Of a stretch of DNA of 64,000 nucleotides, positions 33,393 through 42,851 are shown one piece after another (the stretch's first letter is position 1; each line of letters starts with the position of its first letter). The notes under the pieces are model-generated. The model saw nothing but the letters and a program-made list of their open reading frames with translations. It was not told the DNA's origin and ran no database searches. Source of the DNA: Sphingomonadales bacterium (lineage in GTDB: Bacteria; Pseudomonadota; Alphaproteobacteria; Sphingomonadales; Sphingomonadaceae). A program made the translations under genes and the position numbers. The stretch lies in contig JAIXOE010000002.1 of the NCBI GenBank assembly GCA_027486895.1, positions 1-64,000 of the forward strand, read 5' to 3'.

Positions 33393-33538
33393 GGCTGATC
33401 CTCATCATCAATCAGTATGCGAAGTGCGGCGCCGTCGGCATCGTCAAACTGGCCGCTTTTCACGGACCAGAAAAATCCAGCAAGGCCGAGCAAGCCCAAG
33501 CCCAAAGCAACGGGGATGAGCAAGGCAAGACCAGTCAT
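33389..33538 (-). CDS. ccoS: cbb3-type oxidase assembly protein CcoS
   Basis: A 49-residue membrane protein with one N-terminal transmembrane helix (LALLIPVALGLGLLGLAGFF), the W-x3-SGQFDD segment that marks CcoS, and an acidic tail. It is required for cofactor insertion into cbb3 oxidase in Rhodobacter. It overlaps ccoI by 4 bp upstream and the Cys-rich gene by 4 bp downstream. Confidence 0.92.
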   Translation of the reverse strand: MTGLALLIPVALGLGLLGLAGFFWSVKSGQFDDADGAALRILIDDEDQP

Positions 33539-35664
33539 CGCGCCGCGCTCCGCAAGCGCAGCGCATTGGCAACGACGATCAGCGATGAACCCGACATCGC
33601 AGCAGCCGCAATCAATGGCGTAACATATCCGCCAATCGCCAGCGGCACGGCGATGGCGTTATAGCCAATGGCCATGACGAAGTTCTGGCGGACGATCCGC
33701 TGCGTGCGGCGGGCTGCACGGATTGCGATGGCAACGGGTGCAAGCGAATCTCCCATGAAGACAATGTCTGCCGCCTGCTGTCCTGCGTCACTGGCCGATG
33801 CTGGTGCCATCGAAGCGTAACCGGCGGCCAAAGCAGGGCCGTCGTTCAGCCCGTCGCCAACCATCAGCACTTTGTAACCCGCCGTTTTCTGGCGCGCGAT
33901 GGCGTCCAACTTGTCTTGGGGCAGCATGGAGGTCTGTGCGGTTAATCCAAGCGTTCGCGCGACAGGTGCAACCGAGACCGCGCGGTCTCCCGACAAGATA
34001 GCTGAGGTGATGCCCATTTCCTTAAGCCCTGCCACTGTTTCTTCGGCATGGGGCCGCATCATATCTGCGAAATGCACTGCGAAAGGCGGCAAGTCGCCAA
34101 TCTGCAATTGCGATGCCATGCCCTCGTGCGAAATTTCGACCTCGGGCCGACCGAGCGAGACATTTATGCAGTTGAAACTGCCATATATTCCGGAACCTGC
34201 AACCTCCCGCACGGCGTCGATGTCCGCAGCGATCACGCCCTCGGCCTCCAACGTGCGGCGGATGGCTTCTGACAATGGGTGGCGGCTTGCCCGCGCAAGA
34301 GCGAGCAATACCGATTTCTGCGTTGCATCGGCTTGGTCAAGATTGACAGGTTCAGGCCGTCCGCGTGTCAGGGTGCCGGTTTTATCGAACATCGCAAGAT
34401 CGACCTCAGCCAGTCGCTCAAGTGCACTTCCATCTTTCACCAATATGCCGGCACGCATCAACGCACCAGCAACGACGATTTGGGCTGCTGGCACGGCGAG
34501 GCCTAACGCGCAGGGGCATGTGATGATCAGGACTGCGACCGCAATCAAAAGGCTTTCGTGCCAGCCAGCACCAGCGATCATCCAGCCGCCAAAGCTTGCC
34601 AGCGCGAGCGTGTGCACGGCTGGCGCATAAAAGCGCGCAGCGCGGTCGGCGATCCGCACATAGACCGATTTGCTTTGGCCGGCTTGTTCCATCAATCGCG
34701 CAATATCGGCAATCGCGGTGTCGGGACCCGATGCCGTCACGCGCACAGTAACCGGCGCATCGACGTTCAGCGTGCCGGCATGAACGACATCGCCCATATT
34801 GACGGACTGCGCAGCAGATTCGCCCGTCAGCAGCGAAAGGTCAAAACTGCTTTGCCCCTTTACAACGATGCCGTCGGCAGCCAATCGCTCCCCTGCCGCT
34901 ATGATCATCTGCATACCCGGGACAAGGGCGCTGGCATCGACCCATTCCGTCTTGCCATCCGCCCGCAAAACCATGGCACCTGCCGCCGTTTGCTTCAGCA
35001 GTGCGCTGACCCCATCGCGGGCCCGGTCTCGCATGACGGCGTCCAACCAGCGTCCTGTTAGCAGAAAGAACAGCAGCATGACCACGCCGTCAAAATAGGC
35101 GTGCTGGCCGTGGTTGAATGTCTCATACAGGCTCAACATTGTGGTAATCGACACACCAATAGAGATCGGCACATCCATATTGGTGCGACGCTTGCGCAGC
35201 GCGTTCCATGCCGAACGGAAAAACGGCTGGCCTGCGTAAATGACGGTGGGCAACGCTATCATGGCCGACAACCAATGGAACAGGTCGCGCGTCACCCCGG
35301 TTGCACCTGACCAAACCGACACCGACAGCAGCATGATGTTCATCATGGCAAACCCAGCCACGGCCATGGCTTTCAACAACTGATGTGCTTCGGCGGCAGC
35401 AGGATCGCCTTGCTGGTCGGTAATGGCTTGCGCCTCAAACCCGGTTTCGGCGATTGCAGCGACCAACTCTGGCATGGTCAATTCGGGCAGGTGCGAAATG
35501 GATACCCGCTTCGCGGTAAAGTTAACGCGGGCATTGACGATTCCGGGTTGTTGTGACAGGCCGCGCTCAAGTTTCGAAATGCAGCCAGCGCAACGCATAG
35601 CTGGCACGGAAAAGTCGGACTGCATCAACGCCGCAGAGGGCCGCAATATGCTCTCCGCGTTCAT
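33535..35664 (-). CDS. ccoI: Copper-exporting P-type ATPase for cbb3 oxidase assembly
   Basis: A 709-residue P1B-type ATPase that moves copper to the periplasm for cbb3 oxidase maturation. The order is: N-terminal metal-binding domain with MRCAGCISKLE, membrane helices, actuator loop with LLTGES, transmembrane CPC (ITCPCALGLAVP), phosphorylation site DKTGTLTRG, and hinge GDGLNDGPAL. It is flanked by ccoH and ccoS with 4-bp overlaps, which assigns it to CcoI rather than a general CopA. Confidence 0.95.
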   Translation of the reverse strand: MNAESILRPSAALMQSDFSVPAMRCAGCISKLERGLSQQPGIVNARVNFTAKRVSISHLPELTMPELVAAIAETGFEAQAITDQQGDPAAAEAHQLLKAMAVAGFAMMNIMLLSVSVWSGATGVTRDLFHWLSAMIALPTVIYAGQPFFRSAWNALRKRRTNMDVPISIGVSITTMLSLYETFNHGQHAYFDGVVMLLFFLLTGRWLDAVMRDRARDGVSALLKQTAAGAMVLRADGKTEWVDASALVPGMQMIIAAGERLAADGIVVKGQSSFDLSLLTGESAAQSVNMGDVVHAGTLNVDAPVTVRVTASGPDTAIADIARLMEQAGQSKSVYVRIADRAARFYAPAVHTLALASFGGWMIAGAGWHESLLIAVAVLIITCPCALGLAVPAAQIVVAGALMRAGILVKDGSALERLAEVDLAMFDKTGTLTRGRPEPVNLDQADATQKSVLLALARASRHPLSEAIRRTLEAEGVIAADIDAVREVAGSGIYGSFNCINVSLGRPEVEISHEGMASQLQIGDLPPFAVHFADMMRPHAEETVAGLKEMGITSAILSGDRAVSVAPVARTLGLTAQTSMLPQDKLDAIARQKTAGYKVLMVGDGLNDGPALAAGYASMAPASASDAGQQAADIVFMGDSLAPVAIAIRAARRTQRIVRQNFVMAIGYNAIAVPLAIGGYVTPLIAAAAMSGSSLIVVANALRLRSAAR

Positions 35665-36128
35665 TGCACCTGCTCTGCCAACTTGAAGATATCAGCACCA
35701 CGGCGAAGCGAGAGCCGCAAGTTCCAGCGACCTGCCGGCAATGCTGTGGTCGAAATCAAGGTTCCGTCATGAGCAGGGGCGAAAGACAGCGCAATGTCGT
35801 CCGCCCGTCCAAGCGGGTGCAGGGCGTCACCGATAGCAGTCATCTGCGTGATAGCGACGCCATCGGTGCGCGCATCCACCTGCACATGTCGGCCAGTATC
35901 GAGTGACACTTTCACATTCCAGCCAAGCTTTTCCTGACGCGCAGCCGCACCCAACCACGCGTTATATTCCTGACTGGCAACATAGCTATTGTCGACCACT
36001 GTGCCGCCAAAAGTGCCCACCGCCATCCGCGCCATGTAAAAGTTCACGGCCATAACGATGCCAAAAAAGGCGACCAATATCGCCGTCATGTGCCAGCCAG
36101 TGAATCTGCCGTCGGTCAAAATTTTCAT
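35661..36128 (-). CDS. ccoH: FixH/CcoH family protein
   Basis: A 155-residue membrane protein needed for stable cbb3 assembly. One N-terminal helix (WHMTAILVAFFGIVMAVNF) is followed by the FixH periplasmic domain, with SYVASQEYNAWL then ARQEKLGW. It overlaps ccoG and ccoI by 4 bp each. Confidence 0.93.
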   Translation of the reverse strand: MKILTDGRFTGWHMTAILVAFFGIVMAVNFYMARMAVGTFGGTVVDNSYVASQEYNAWLGAAARQEKLGWNVKVSLDTGRHVQVDARTDGVAITQMTAIGDALHPLGRADDIALSFAPAHDGTLISTTALPAGRWNLRLSLRRGADIFKLAEQVQ

Positions 36129-37582
36129 TCTTCTGTCTCCGGCCGTTCAAAGATGACGGTGTCGCTGTCACCACGTTCGTCACCGGAACGTGCGCGTGTG
36201 GTGATGCGAAACTCTGTGCGCTCTTCGCCTTCGGGCGGCGCTGCGATAAACAGCCGGACCTTGTGCACCGCATCTGGTGCAACCGCGAAATTCACGCTCT
36301 GCTTGGCGAATTCGCGCTTGCCATCTGCCGTCCACATGACTGCGCCGCTAAGCCCGTTGATAGTCACGTCCACGATACGCGGCCGGGTTTCCATATTGCG
36401 GATTTTGAGTGTGAAATTGTTTCGGATCGCACCATCGGAAAGCCGAACATAAACCGGGTTACGATCGGGTTGAACTGATAGATCTAGCCGCGTCCGTTGC
36501 CCCAGTGTGAACAGCATCGCCAAACCAATGGACGCCCAAATTCCAAAATAGACAATCGTGCGGGGCCGAAAGAGCGTTTTTAAAGGCGGGTTCGCTTGCC
36601 GACCCGATTTCACCGCCACGGCATCATCCAGCGTGCAATAATCGATCAGGCCACGCGGCTTGCCGATTTGTGCCATGACCTTGTCGCAAGCGTCGATGCA
36701 CAAAGCGCAGGTGATGCAGCCGATTTGCGGACCTTCGCGAATGTCGATGCCTGTGGGACACACGGCGACGCATTGGTTGCAGTCAATGCAATCGCCGAAC
36801 GCCTGCGGATTTGCCTGCGCCTGCTTAAGGCTGCCGCGTTGTTCGCCGCGCCAATCCTTGTAGGTCACGAGCAACGATTTTTCGTCCATCATGGCTGTCT
36901 GGATCCGCGGCCAGGGGCACATATAAATGCAAACCTGCTCACGCATGAAACCGCCAAAGATAAATGTCGTTGCGGTCAAGATGCCGACCGTGGCGTAGGC
37001 GACTGTTGCCGCCTCGCCCGACCAGAATTCGCGCACCAAAGTGGGCGCGTCGGCAAAGTACATGATCCACGCACCGCCAGTCCAAAATGCAATGAACAGC
37101 CATGCTGCCCATTTGGTCAGGCGCTTGGATATTTTCTCGACGCCCCATGATGCCTTTTCGAGCCGTATCTGGGCATTGCGGTCGCCATCGATGAACCGTT
37201 CCACATGTTGAAACAGGTCGGTCCACACCGTTTGCGGGCAGGCATAGCCGCACCAAGCACGGCCTACAGCGCTGGTGACAAGGAACAGGCCAATTCCTGC
37301 CATGATGAGAAGGCCAACCACATAATAAAATTCGTGCGGCCAGATTTCGATCTGGAACATGTAAAAGCGGCGATTGGCAAGATCGACCAACACGGCCTGA
37401 TCTGGTGCATATTGCCCGCGGTCCCAGCGTATCCATGGCGTGATGTAATAAATAGCGAGCGTCACCGCCATGATGACCCATTTCATCCGCCGGAAAAATC
37501 CGTCAACGGCCTTCGGATAAACGCCCCTTCGCCCTTCGTATAGCGCCGGCTGCTGGACCTTTAGTGGTTCAATTCCCGACAT
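36125..37582 (-). CDS. ccoG: cbb3 oxidase accessory protein CcoG (FixG/RdxA)
   Basis: A membrane-bound polyferredoxin of 485 residues, implicated in reducing copper for cbb3 assembly. It has several N-terminal membrane helices, a GYACPQTVW motif, and two ferredoxin cluster motifs (CIDCNQCVAVCPTGIDIR and CITCALCIDACDKVM), then an Ig-like C-terminal domain. The ATG at 37582 is chosen: AAGGTGG lies six bases upstream, and the start then overlaps ccoP by 14 bp. A start at 37621 is possible but lies further inside ccoP. Confidence 0.94.
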   Translation of the reverse strand: MSGIEPLKVQQPALYEGRRGVYPKAVDGFFRRMKWVIMAVTLAIYYITPWIRWDRGQYAPDQAVLVDLANRRFYMFQIEIWPHEFYYVVGLLIMAGIGLFLVTSAVGRAWCGYACPQTVWTDLFQHVERFIDGDRNAQIRLEKASWGVEKISKRLTKWAAWLFIAFWTGGAWIMYFADAPTLVREFWSGEAATVAYATVGILTATTFIFGGFMREQVCIYMCPWPRIQTAMMDEKSLLVTYKDWRGEQRGSLKQAQANPQAFGDCIDCNQCVAVCPTGIDIREGPQIGCITCALCIDACDKVMAQIGKPRGLIDYCTLDDAVAVKSGRQANPPLKTLFRPRTIVYFGIWASIGLAMLFTLGQRTRLDLSVQPDRNPVYVRLSDGAIRNNFTLKIRNMETRPRIVDVTINGLSGAVMWTADGKREFAKQSVNFAVAPDAVHKVRLFIAAPPEGEERTEFRITTRARSGDERGDSDTVIFERPETEE

Positions 37583-38513
37583 TGGTGGCCACCTTGGCCG
37601 GACTGGTTCCAGAAACGGCAACTGGCGCAGTCACGGGAGCTGGCGCTTCCTCTCCGCCGCCGAGCGAATGGACATAAGCCGCCAGCATTTTTATCGTCAC
37701 GGGATCCAACCGGTTGTTCCAGCGTGGCATAACGCCATAGCGGGCCTGATTTACCGTTGCGGTCAGTGTGGCTTTGTCGCCTCCATACAGCCATATGCCA
37801 TCTGTCAGATTGGGGGCACCGAACTCACGCATGCCCTTCCCATCAGCGCCGTGACATGACGCACAATTGTTGCCAAAAATCGTCGCGCCTGCAGCAGTGT
37901 TCGCGCTGGCTTTTTCCAGGCCCGACAACGACCGAACATAAGATGTAACGGCATCGATTTCCCCCGTGCTCAACACTCCTGCAAAGGCGGGCATCTGCGA
38001 AAAACGCGTTTCATCATGGTCAGGCTGCCGGATTCCGTGGGTGAGCGTGACATGAATCGCATTCAAATCGCCACCCCAAAGCCAGTCGTCGTCATTCAAA
38101 TTGGGATATCCCTTTGACCCGGCAGCACCCGACCCGTGGCATTGCACGCAATGCACTTTAAAAGCGGCACGGCCACCCTCAACAGCCGCCTGATATAGAC
38201 GCTCATTGCCTGCAAGCTGCTCAACAGGGATCGATGCCAACGCGCTGGTAATGGGCGCTCGGCGCAGCGTTTCTGCCTTCATCTCTGCATCAAGTTCGCC
38301 TCTGCTCGTCCAGTTCAAAACGCCTCGCGTTGCGCTATTGGCCATCGGGATGGCGGGATACAAAATGAGGTAACCAATGCCCCAGACAATGCAGGCCCAG
38401 AACGAGATGACCCACCAGCGCGGCATAGGTGTGTCGAGTTCCTCAATGCCATCCCATTCGTGACCAACGGTTTCAGTGCCCGTTGGTTGGTCAATCCGTT
38501 TTTTATCAGACAT
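37569..38513 (-). CDS. ccoP: cbb3-type cytochrome c oxidase subunit III
   Basis: Diheme cytochrome c subunit of 314 residues that passes electrons to CcoO. It has an N-terminal membrane helix (WWVISFWACIVWGIGYLIL) and two heme-binding sites, CVQCH and CASCH, each followed by its Met-ligand region (SQMPAF, GVMPRW). The ATG at 38513 (MSDKKR) is preferred; the earlier in-frame codons belong to ccoQ in another frame. Confidence 0.95.
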   Translation of the reverse strand: MSDKKRIDQPTGTETVGHEWDGIEELDTPMPRWWVISFWACIVWGIGYLILYPAIPMANSATRGVLNWTSRGELDAEMKAETLRRAPITSALASIPVEQLAGNERLYQAAVEGGRAAFKVHCVQCHGSGAAGSKGYPNLNDDDWLWGGDLNAIHVTLTHGIRQPDHDETRFSQMPAFAGVLSTGEIDAVTSYVRSLSGLEKASANTAAGATIFGNNCASCHGADGKGMREFGAPNLTDGIWLYGGDKATLTATVNQARYGVMPRWNNRLDPVTIKMLAAYVHSLGGGEEAPAPVTAPVAVSGTSPAKVATNVGN

Positions 38514-38664
38514 GGTCGTCGTCCCTGAAAATGATATTTGCCGCGTCTTCGTTGCGCTGCGACGCCCCTTTGCGAAATGGCCACAATATGAGGACAAGGA
38601 ACAATATCCCCATCATCAACAGGCCCCAGCTGTCAGCGAAATGCCGGAAATCATTGTAGTTCAT
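38506..38664 (-). CDS. ccoQ: cbb3-type oxidase subunit CcoQ
   Basis: A 52-residue protein with a single membrane helix ([19 protein letters not shown]) and a basic-then-acidic tail. Position between ccoO and ccoP and size identify CcoQ, which stabilises the complex. Its ATG overlaps the ccoO stop (ATGA) and its stop overlaps the ccoP start by 8 bp. Confidence 0.92.
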   Translation of the reverse strand: MNYNDFRHFADSWGLLMMGILFLVLILWPFRKGASQRNEDAANIIFRDDDHV

Positions 38665-39404
38665 CGTGGCTGCTCAAAGGCTTTTGCCTTTTGATGATCA
38701 ACGAGTGTGCCAAGCATTTGCAGATAGGCGATGACGGCGTCCAATTCGGTCACCTGATTAGGGTTACCGTCGAAATCCCGCGCTTGTGCCTTGGGATATC
38801 GCGTCTTCAATAACGCAGGATCTCCATTGGGATCAGCTTGCGCCACCAAGTCAGCGTCCGCGGCAGCGATAGCTTCCTTGGTATAGGGCACGCCGACACG
38901 TGAAAGCGCTGTCAAATGCCCTGACATGTCACCGACCTTCACAGGCCTTTCGGCAAGGAAAGCATAAGGCGGCATAATCGATTCAGGGACGACGCTGCGG
39001 GGGTTTTTCAGATGCGCGCGGTGCCATTCGTCCGAATAGCGACCGCCAACCCGCGCCAAATCAGGTCCAGTGCGTTTCGAACCCCATTGGAACGGGTGGT
39101 CGTACATGCTTTCGGCGGCGAGGCTGTAAGGGCCATAACGTTCAACCTCGTCGCGGAAAGGGCGGATCATCTGGCTGTGACAGACGTAACAGCCCTCGCG
39201 CATGTAGATATTACGTCCCGTCAGCTCCAGTGGAGTGTAAGGCCGCATGCCTTCAACCTTTTCCACCGTTGAATCGATCCAAAACAATGGCGCGATTTCG
39301 ACGATGCCGCCAATGGCCACTGCGCCCAGCGCACAAAGGCCAAGCAATGTCACATTACGTTCCAGTTTCTTATGGCTGAAGGCGCGTTCGGTTGTGCTTG
39401 TCAT
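38661..39404 (-). CDS. ccoO: cbb3-type cytochrome c oxidase subunit II
   Basis: Monoheme cytochrome c subunit, 247 residues, with an N-terminal membrane anchor ([18 protein letters not shown]), a heme site CYVCH in [17 protein letters not shown], and an axial Met region [13 protein letters not shown] lies nine bases before the ATG at 39404; the earlier TTG at 39413 is less likely. Confidence 0.95.
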   Translation of the reverse strand: MTSTTERAFSHKKLERNVTLLGLCALGAVAIGGIVEIAPLFWIDSTVEKVEGMRPYTPLELTGRNIYMREGCYVCHSQMIRPFRDEVERYGPYSLAAESMYDHPFQWGSKRTGPDLARVGGRYSDEWHRAHLKNPRSVVPESIMPPYAFLAERPVKVGDMSGHLTALSRVGVPYTKEAIAAADADLVAQADPNGDPALLKTRYPKAQARDFDGNPNQVTELDAVIAYLQMLGTLVDHQKAKAFEQPR

Positions 39405-39416
39405 GATTGGCAATCC

Positions 39417-41075
39417 TTATTCAGCTGGAACGGCGACATAGGGACGGTCAGCGTCCGCATTGTGCGGCGTTTCCGTCATTGGCTTTTCATCGCGCAGATG
39501 GCCCGCCACGGTCATCCAGACATTGTAGACCATCACCAGTGCGCCCGAGAGGTACAGCAGCCCACCCAAAGCGCGGATGAGATACATGGGGAACATCGCG
39601 GCGACGGTCTCTACAAAGGAGTAGACGAGATAACCGTCCGCGCCATATTCGCGCCACATCAGCCCTTGCATGATGCCAGCGACCCACATCGCCGAGGCAT
39701 AGAAAACGATGCCAAGTGTCGACAGCCAGAAGTGCCAGTTGATCATTCGAAGCGAATACATGCGGCTACGGCCCCATAGACGCGGGAACAGATAATAGAG
39801 GCAGGCAAAGGTAATCATGCCGTTCCAGCCGAGCGCACCGCTGTGCACATGGCCAATGGTCCAGTCAGTGTAGTGCGACAGGCTGTTGACCGCCTTGATC
39901 GACAACATTGGCCCTTCGAATGTGCTCATCCCATAGAAGGCGAGCGCCATAACCATCATACGGATGATAGGGTCAGTGCGGATCTTGTCCCATGCGCCGT
40001 TCAGCGTCATCAGGCCATTGATCATGCCGCCCCAGCTTGGCATCCACAGGATGATGGAAAACACCATGCCCAGCGTCTGTGCCCAATCGGGCAAAGCTGT
40101 GTAGTGCAGATGGTGCGGCCCCGCCCAGATATAGAGGAAAATCAACGCCCAGAAGTGGACAATGGAAAGCCGATAGGAAAAAACCGGACGCTCGGCCTGC
40201 TTCGGCACGAAATAATACATCATGGCAAGGAAGCCAGCGGTGAGGAAAAATCCAACCGCGTTGTGCCCATACCACCACTGCGTCAGCGCATCCTGCACAC
40301 CTGCAAACGCGCTGTAGCTTTTGGAACCGAAGATGCTGACAGGCATCGACAAATTGTTCACCAGATGCAGCATTGCCACAGTGATGATGAAACTCAGATA
40401 AAACCAGTTCGCCACGTAAATGTGCGGCTCTTTTCGCTTTACGATTGTACCCACAAACACCGCGAGATAGCTGACCCAAACAATCGTCAGCCAGATATCG
40501 ACATACCATTCGGGTTCGGCATATTCCCTGGCTTCGGTAACGCCCATCAAATAACCGGTGGCCGCCAACACGATGAAGAGTTGATAGCCCCAGAACACAA
40601 AACGGGCGAGACTGGGGAAGGCAAGTCTCGCCCGGCACGTGCGCTGCACAACGTAGAAACTCGTCGCAATCAGCGCATTGCCTCCAAATGCAAAAATCAC
40701 TGCAGAGGTGTGCAACGGCCGAAGACGGCCGAATGTGGTATATTCTAGATTGAGGTTCAGCGCGGGAAACGCGAGTTGGAGCGCGATGATGAGTCCAACG
40801 AGAAACCCGGCGATCCCCCAAAACATCGTTGCGATAACGCCCCAGCGAATGGGATCATCATCATATTGCGATTGTAGCGCGGGGCCACCAAGTGCCGGAA
40901 ACCGCCGCGTCACGAAATCAAACTTGTTCATGGAAGCAGCCATCGCAATCAGCGCGGCAACGCAAATGATGGCCATATGAACCGAGTAAGCTTGGTCAGC
41001 CCCCAGTGCCATGGCCATAAATGCCAGTAATGCGATGAAAAACCACACGCCGACGCGTGATAAAAGCGAAACCAT
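39417..41075 (-). CDS. ccoN: cbb3-type cytochrome c oxidase subunit I (catalytic)
   Basis: Heme-copper oxidase catalytic subunit reducing oxygen to water at high affinity and pumping protons. The 552-residue protein has about twelve membrane helices. Candidate heme and CuB histidines are in [37 protein letters not shown] and [13 protein letters not shown]. First gene of ccoNOQPGHIS, preceded by an exact Fnr box at 41143-41156. Confidence 0.96.
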   Translation of the reverse strand: MVSLLSRVGVWFFIALLAFMAMALGADQAYSVHMAIICVAALIAMAASMNKFDFVTRRFPALGGPALQSQYDDDPIRWGVIATMFWGIAGFLVGLIIALQLAFPALNLNLEYTTFGRLRPLHTSAVIFAFGGNALIATSFYVVQRTCRARLAFPSLARFVFWGYQLFIVLAATGYLMGVTEAREYAEPEWYVDIWLTIVWVSYLAVFVGTIVKRKEPHIYVANWFYLSFIITVAMLHLVNNLSMPVSIFGSKSYSAFAGVQDALTQWWYGHNAVGFFLTAGFLAMMYYFVPKQAERPVFSYRLSIVHFWALIFLYIWAGPHHLHYTALPDWAQTLGMVFSIILWMPSWGGMINGLMTLNGAWDKIRTDPIIRMMVMALAFYGMSTFEGPMLSIKAVNSLSHYTDWTIGHVHSGALGWNGMITFACLYYLFPRLWGRSRMYSLRMINWHFWLSTLGIVFYASAMWVAGIMQGLMWREYGADGYLVYSFVETVAAMFPMYLIRALGGLLYLSGALVMVYNVWMTVAGHLRDEKPMTETPHNADADRPYVAVPAE

Positions 41076-41142
41076 TGTCTTCCCCTGAACCGCAACATTG
41101 CAGCTTCAGGGTCATCCATGCCGCAGCGCAGCAGGGCGTTCC

Positions 41143-41156
41143 TTGATTCAGATCAA
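41143..41156. promoter_or_regulatory. Fnr box upstream of ccoN
   Basis: TTGATTCAGATCAA matches the Fnr consensus exactly, 67 bp upstream of the ccoN start in the 98-bp gap after the Fnr-type gene. It should place the cco operon under low-oxygen control. Confidence 0.87.
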
Positions 41157-41173
41157 CGAATAGAAAAACCGCC

Positions 41174-41875
41174 TTATGCGGCGGCGGAAAGATCCTGAAG
41201 CCGCGCGCGGTTCTGGATGGCCACAGTCCGGCGATCGGGCAGGTTAATGACACCGTCGGCTTTCAACAGCGATAACTGCCGGCTGACCGTTTCAATGGTG
41301 AGCCCAAGGACATCGCCCATCTGCTGACGATCAAGCGGCAGTTCAAACGCATCCAGCGCACCGTTTTCGGCGGAACAGCCAGTCTCACCAAGACGCGCGG
41401 ACATTTCCAGCAGCAAAGTCGCAATGCGCTCTGTTGCGGTCTTCTTCCCCAGCAGCAACATCCATTCATGAGCGCGATCAAGTTCGTTCAACGTCCGACG
41501 CAGCAGCTTATGCTCCAGTGCGGGATGCTGACGCGCGAAGCTGTCGAACGTCGAACGGGAAAATATGCATAACTCTGCATCGGTGAGCGCAGTGACGCTA
41601 TACGGGCTCTGCTGACCAAAGGGCCGACCAATGAAGTCTGAAGCAAATACAACGCCGACGATCTGTTCGCGTCCATCCGAAATGCTCATCGAAACTTTCA
41701 AGACACCTTCGATGACATTGGCAACAACAACGGAATCGTCGCCTTCCCAAACGACAGTCTGTCCCTTTTTTACACGCTGCCTTCGGCCAAGCTGGCCCAG
41801 CGTATCAAGCTCATCGGGTTCGAGGCCGGCGCAAATTGCACGGTTACGCACAACGCATTGGGTGCAGTCCTTCAT
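41174..41875 (-). CDS. fnrL: Fnr-type oxygen-sensing transcriptional regulator (FnrL/FixK-like)
   Basis: A 233-residue Crp/Fnr regulator. Three N-terminal cysteines (Cys4, Cys7, Cys15 in MKDCTQCVVRNRAIC) plus Cys103 are positioned to bind an oxygen-labile [4Fe-4S] cluster. The C-terminal helix-turn-helix ends ETVSRQLSLLK, with the E-x2-SR residues that read TTGAT. It therefore should recognise the exact boxes found near hemN/ompW and ccoN. It lies upstream of ccoN on the same strand and may be partly co-transcribed. Confidence 0.93.
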   Translation of the reverse strand: MKDCTQCVVRNRAICAGLEPDELDTLGQLGRRQRVKKGQTVVWEGDDSVVVANVIEGVLKVSMSISDGREQIVGVVFASDFIGRPFGQQSPYSVTALTDAELCIFSRSTFDSFARQHPALEHKLLRRTLNELDRAHEWMLLLGKKTATERIATLLLEMSARLGETGCSAENGALDAFELPLDRQQMGDVLGLTIETVSRQLSLLKADGVINLPDRRTVAIQNRARLQDLSAAA

Positions 41876-41966
41876 GCGCTAACCTTAGCCGCCGCAAGAA
41901 CGTGAGGCAACCGTTCATAATCCCAGCAACCGAACTGTTCCTGTGCCTGTTATGTCGATGGGAGGA

Positions 41967-42043
41967 TGGTAGCGAAGGAGGGACTTGAACCCCCGACCTA
42001 TGGATTATGATTCCACCGCTCTAACCAGCTGAGCTACTTCGCC
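41967..42043 (-). tRNA. tRNA-Met (CAU), elongator type
   Basis: The minus strand folds as a 77-nt tRNA including an encoded CCA: acceptor GGCGAAG with CTTCGCT, D-loop AGCTGGTTAGA, anticodon loop ATCATAA (CAT) and T-arm GGGGGTTCAAGTCCC. The sequence style fits the alphaproteobacterial elongator Met tRNA. A CAU tRNA modified to read Ile is a formal alternative. Confidence 0.92.
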
Positions 42044-42130
42044 ATCCAAGCGTGAATCCCAGCCTTTGCGGGGAAGCACGCGGCGCTATAAGCGTGGGGG
42101 TTGAATGGGTCAAGGGCTGCAAAAAGTTAT

Positions 42131-42637
42131 TCAGCCTCGAAATGCCCATCTGCCGATTTGCTCCCATGGACCGCCGCGGTAATAATAGGCCGCAAGGCCG
42201 TTTATGGCCAAGGGCCGCGGCTGGAAATTGCTGGAAAGCCTTTCGTATAGCGCTTTTGCCACGGAAGGTTCGACCTTGTTCTGGACAGTGATATGCAACC
42301 GAGGGCGCGCTTGATCTTGAGGAATGAGCAACCCACGAAATTCCGCCGCCAGCTCATCGCGAATCGAGAGGAGTTCTTCGCTTTCAACACGATAGGCAAC
42401 GCCGCTGCCGAGCTTCATAAGTTCGCTCAGATACGCCTTTGGTGCCGGGCATTCAGCCGCAAGAGCCGCCAAGCGCGCTTTGATTTCGCCAATATGGCCT
42501 GGTGGCAAATGGTGAAACAGCGTGATGTGCGCATCCACCACATTGCGGTCCGCAGGATAATGCGCGCGCCGCAAGCCATTGGCCCACGCCTGATCCGCTT
42601 TGCCCATTTCGGCGGTAATGATGATGGGTGCGGTCAT
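42131..42637 (-). CDS. 2H phosphoesterase (2'-5' RNA ligase family)
   Basis: A 168-residue protein with the two His-x-Thr-x motifs of the 2H superfamily: HITLFHHL near residue 37 and LHITVQNK in the second half. Members act on 2',3'-cyclic phosphates or 2'-5' linkages in RNA. Substrate here is unknown. It follows the tRNA gene on the same strand by position but a functional link is not shown. Confidence 0.88.
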   Translation of the reverse strand: MTAPIIITAEMGKADQAWANGLRRAHYPADRNVVDAHITLFHHLPPGHIGEIKARLAALAAECPAPKAYLSELMKLGSGVAYRVESEELLSIRDELAAEFRGLLIPQDQARPRLHITVQNKVEPSVAKALYERLSSNFQPRPLAINGLAAYYYRGGPWEQIGRWAFRG

Positions 42638-42675
42638 GACTGATGTCTCGCATTATAATGAACAAACATTAGCTT

Positions 42676-42746
42676 CGTCATCCTGAACTTGTTTCAGGAT
42701 AACATGCAAATGTCGTGCGTTATCCTGAAACAAGTTCAGGATGACG
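42676..42746. repeat. Two-hairpin intergenic repeat, copy 2 (CGTCA...TGACG)
   Basis: A perfect 28-bp inverted repeat with a 15-nt spacer. Each arm is itself a hairpin (TCCTGAA-cttgt-TTCAGGA and TCCTGAA-acaag-TTCAGGA) bounded by CGTCA and TGACG, with the inner stem TAAC/GTTA. It lies between the 2H phosphoesterase and the rplI terminator and shares its plan with copies at 3211 and 45825. Confidence 0.9.
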
Positions 42747-42794
42747 GATGTTGGTACGTTGATGGCTGGGTCGCGCAAATACGACGATGGGCAC

Positions 42795-42831
42795 AAAAAA
42801 GCCGCCCGGTCTTGCGACGGGGCGGCTTTTT
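42795..42831 (-). terminator. Rho-independent terminator of the rpsF-rpsR-rplI operon
   Basis: On the minus strand AAAAAGCCGCCC pairs with GGGCGGCTTTTT around a 12-nt loop, ending in a T-run, about 20 bp after the rplI stop. Confidence 0.92.
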
Positions 42832-42851
42832 GTTTTTCTTGGAACGAAAGC

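Noticed and set aside
39843..40748. Plus-strand open frame of about 300 codons inside ccoN
   Set aside because: Antisense to catalytic-subunit helices; His/Arg/Pro-rich composition mirrors the membrane-helix codons of ccoN.
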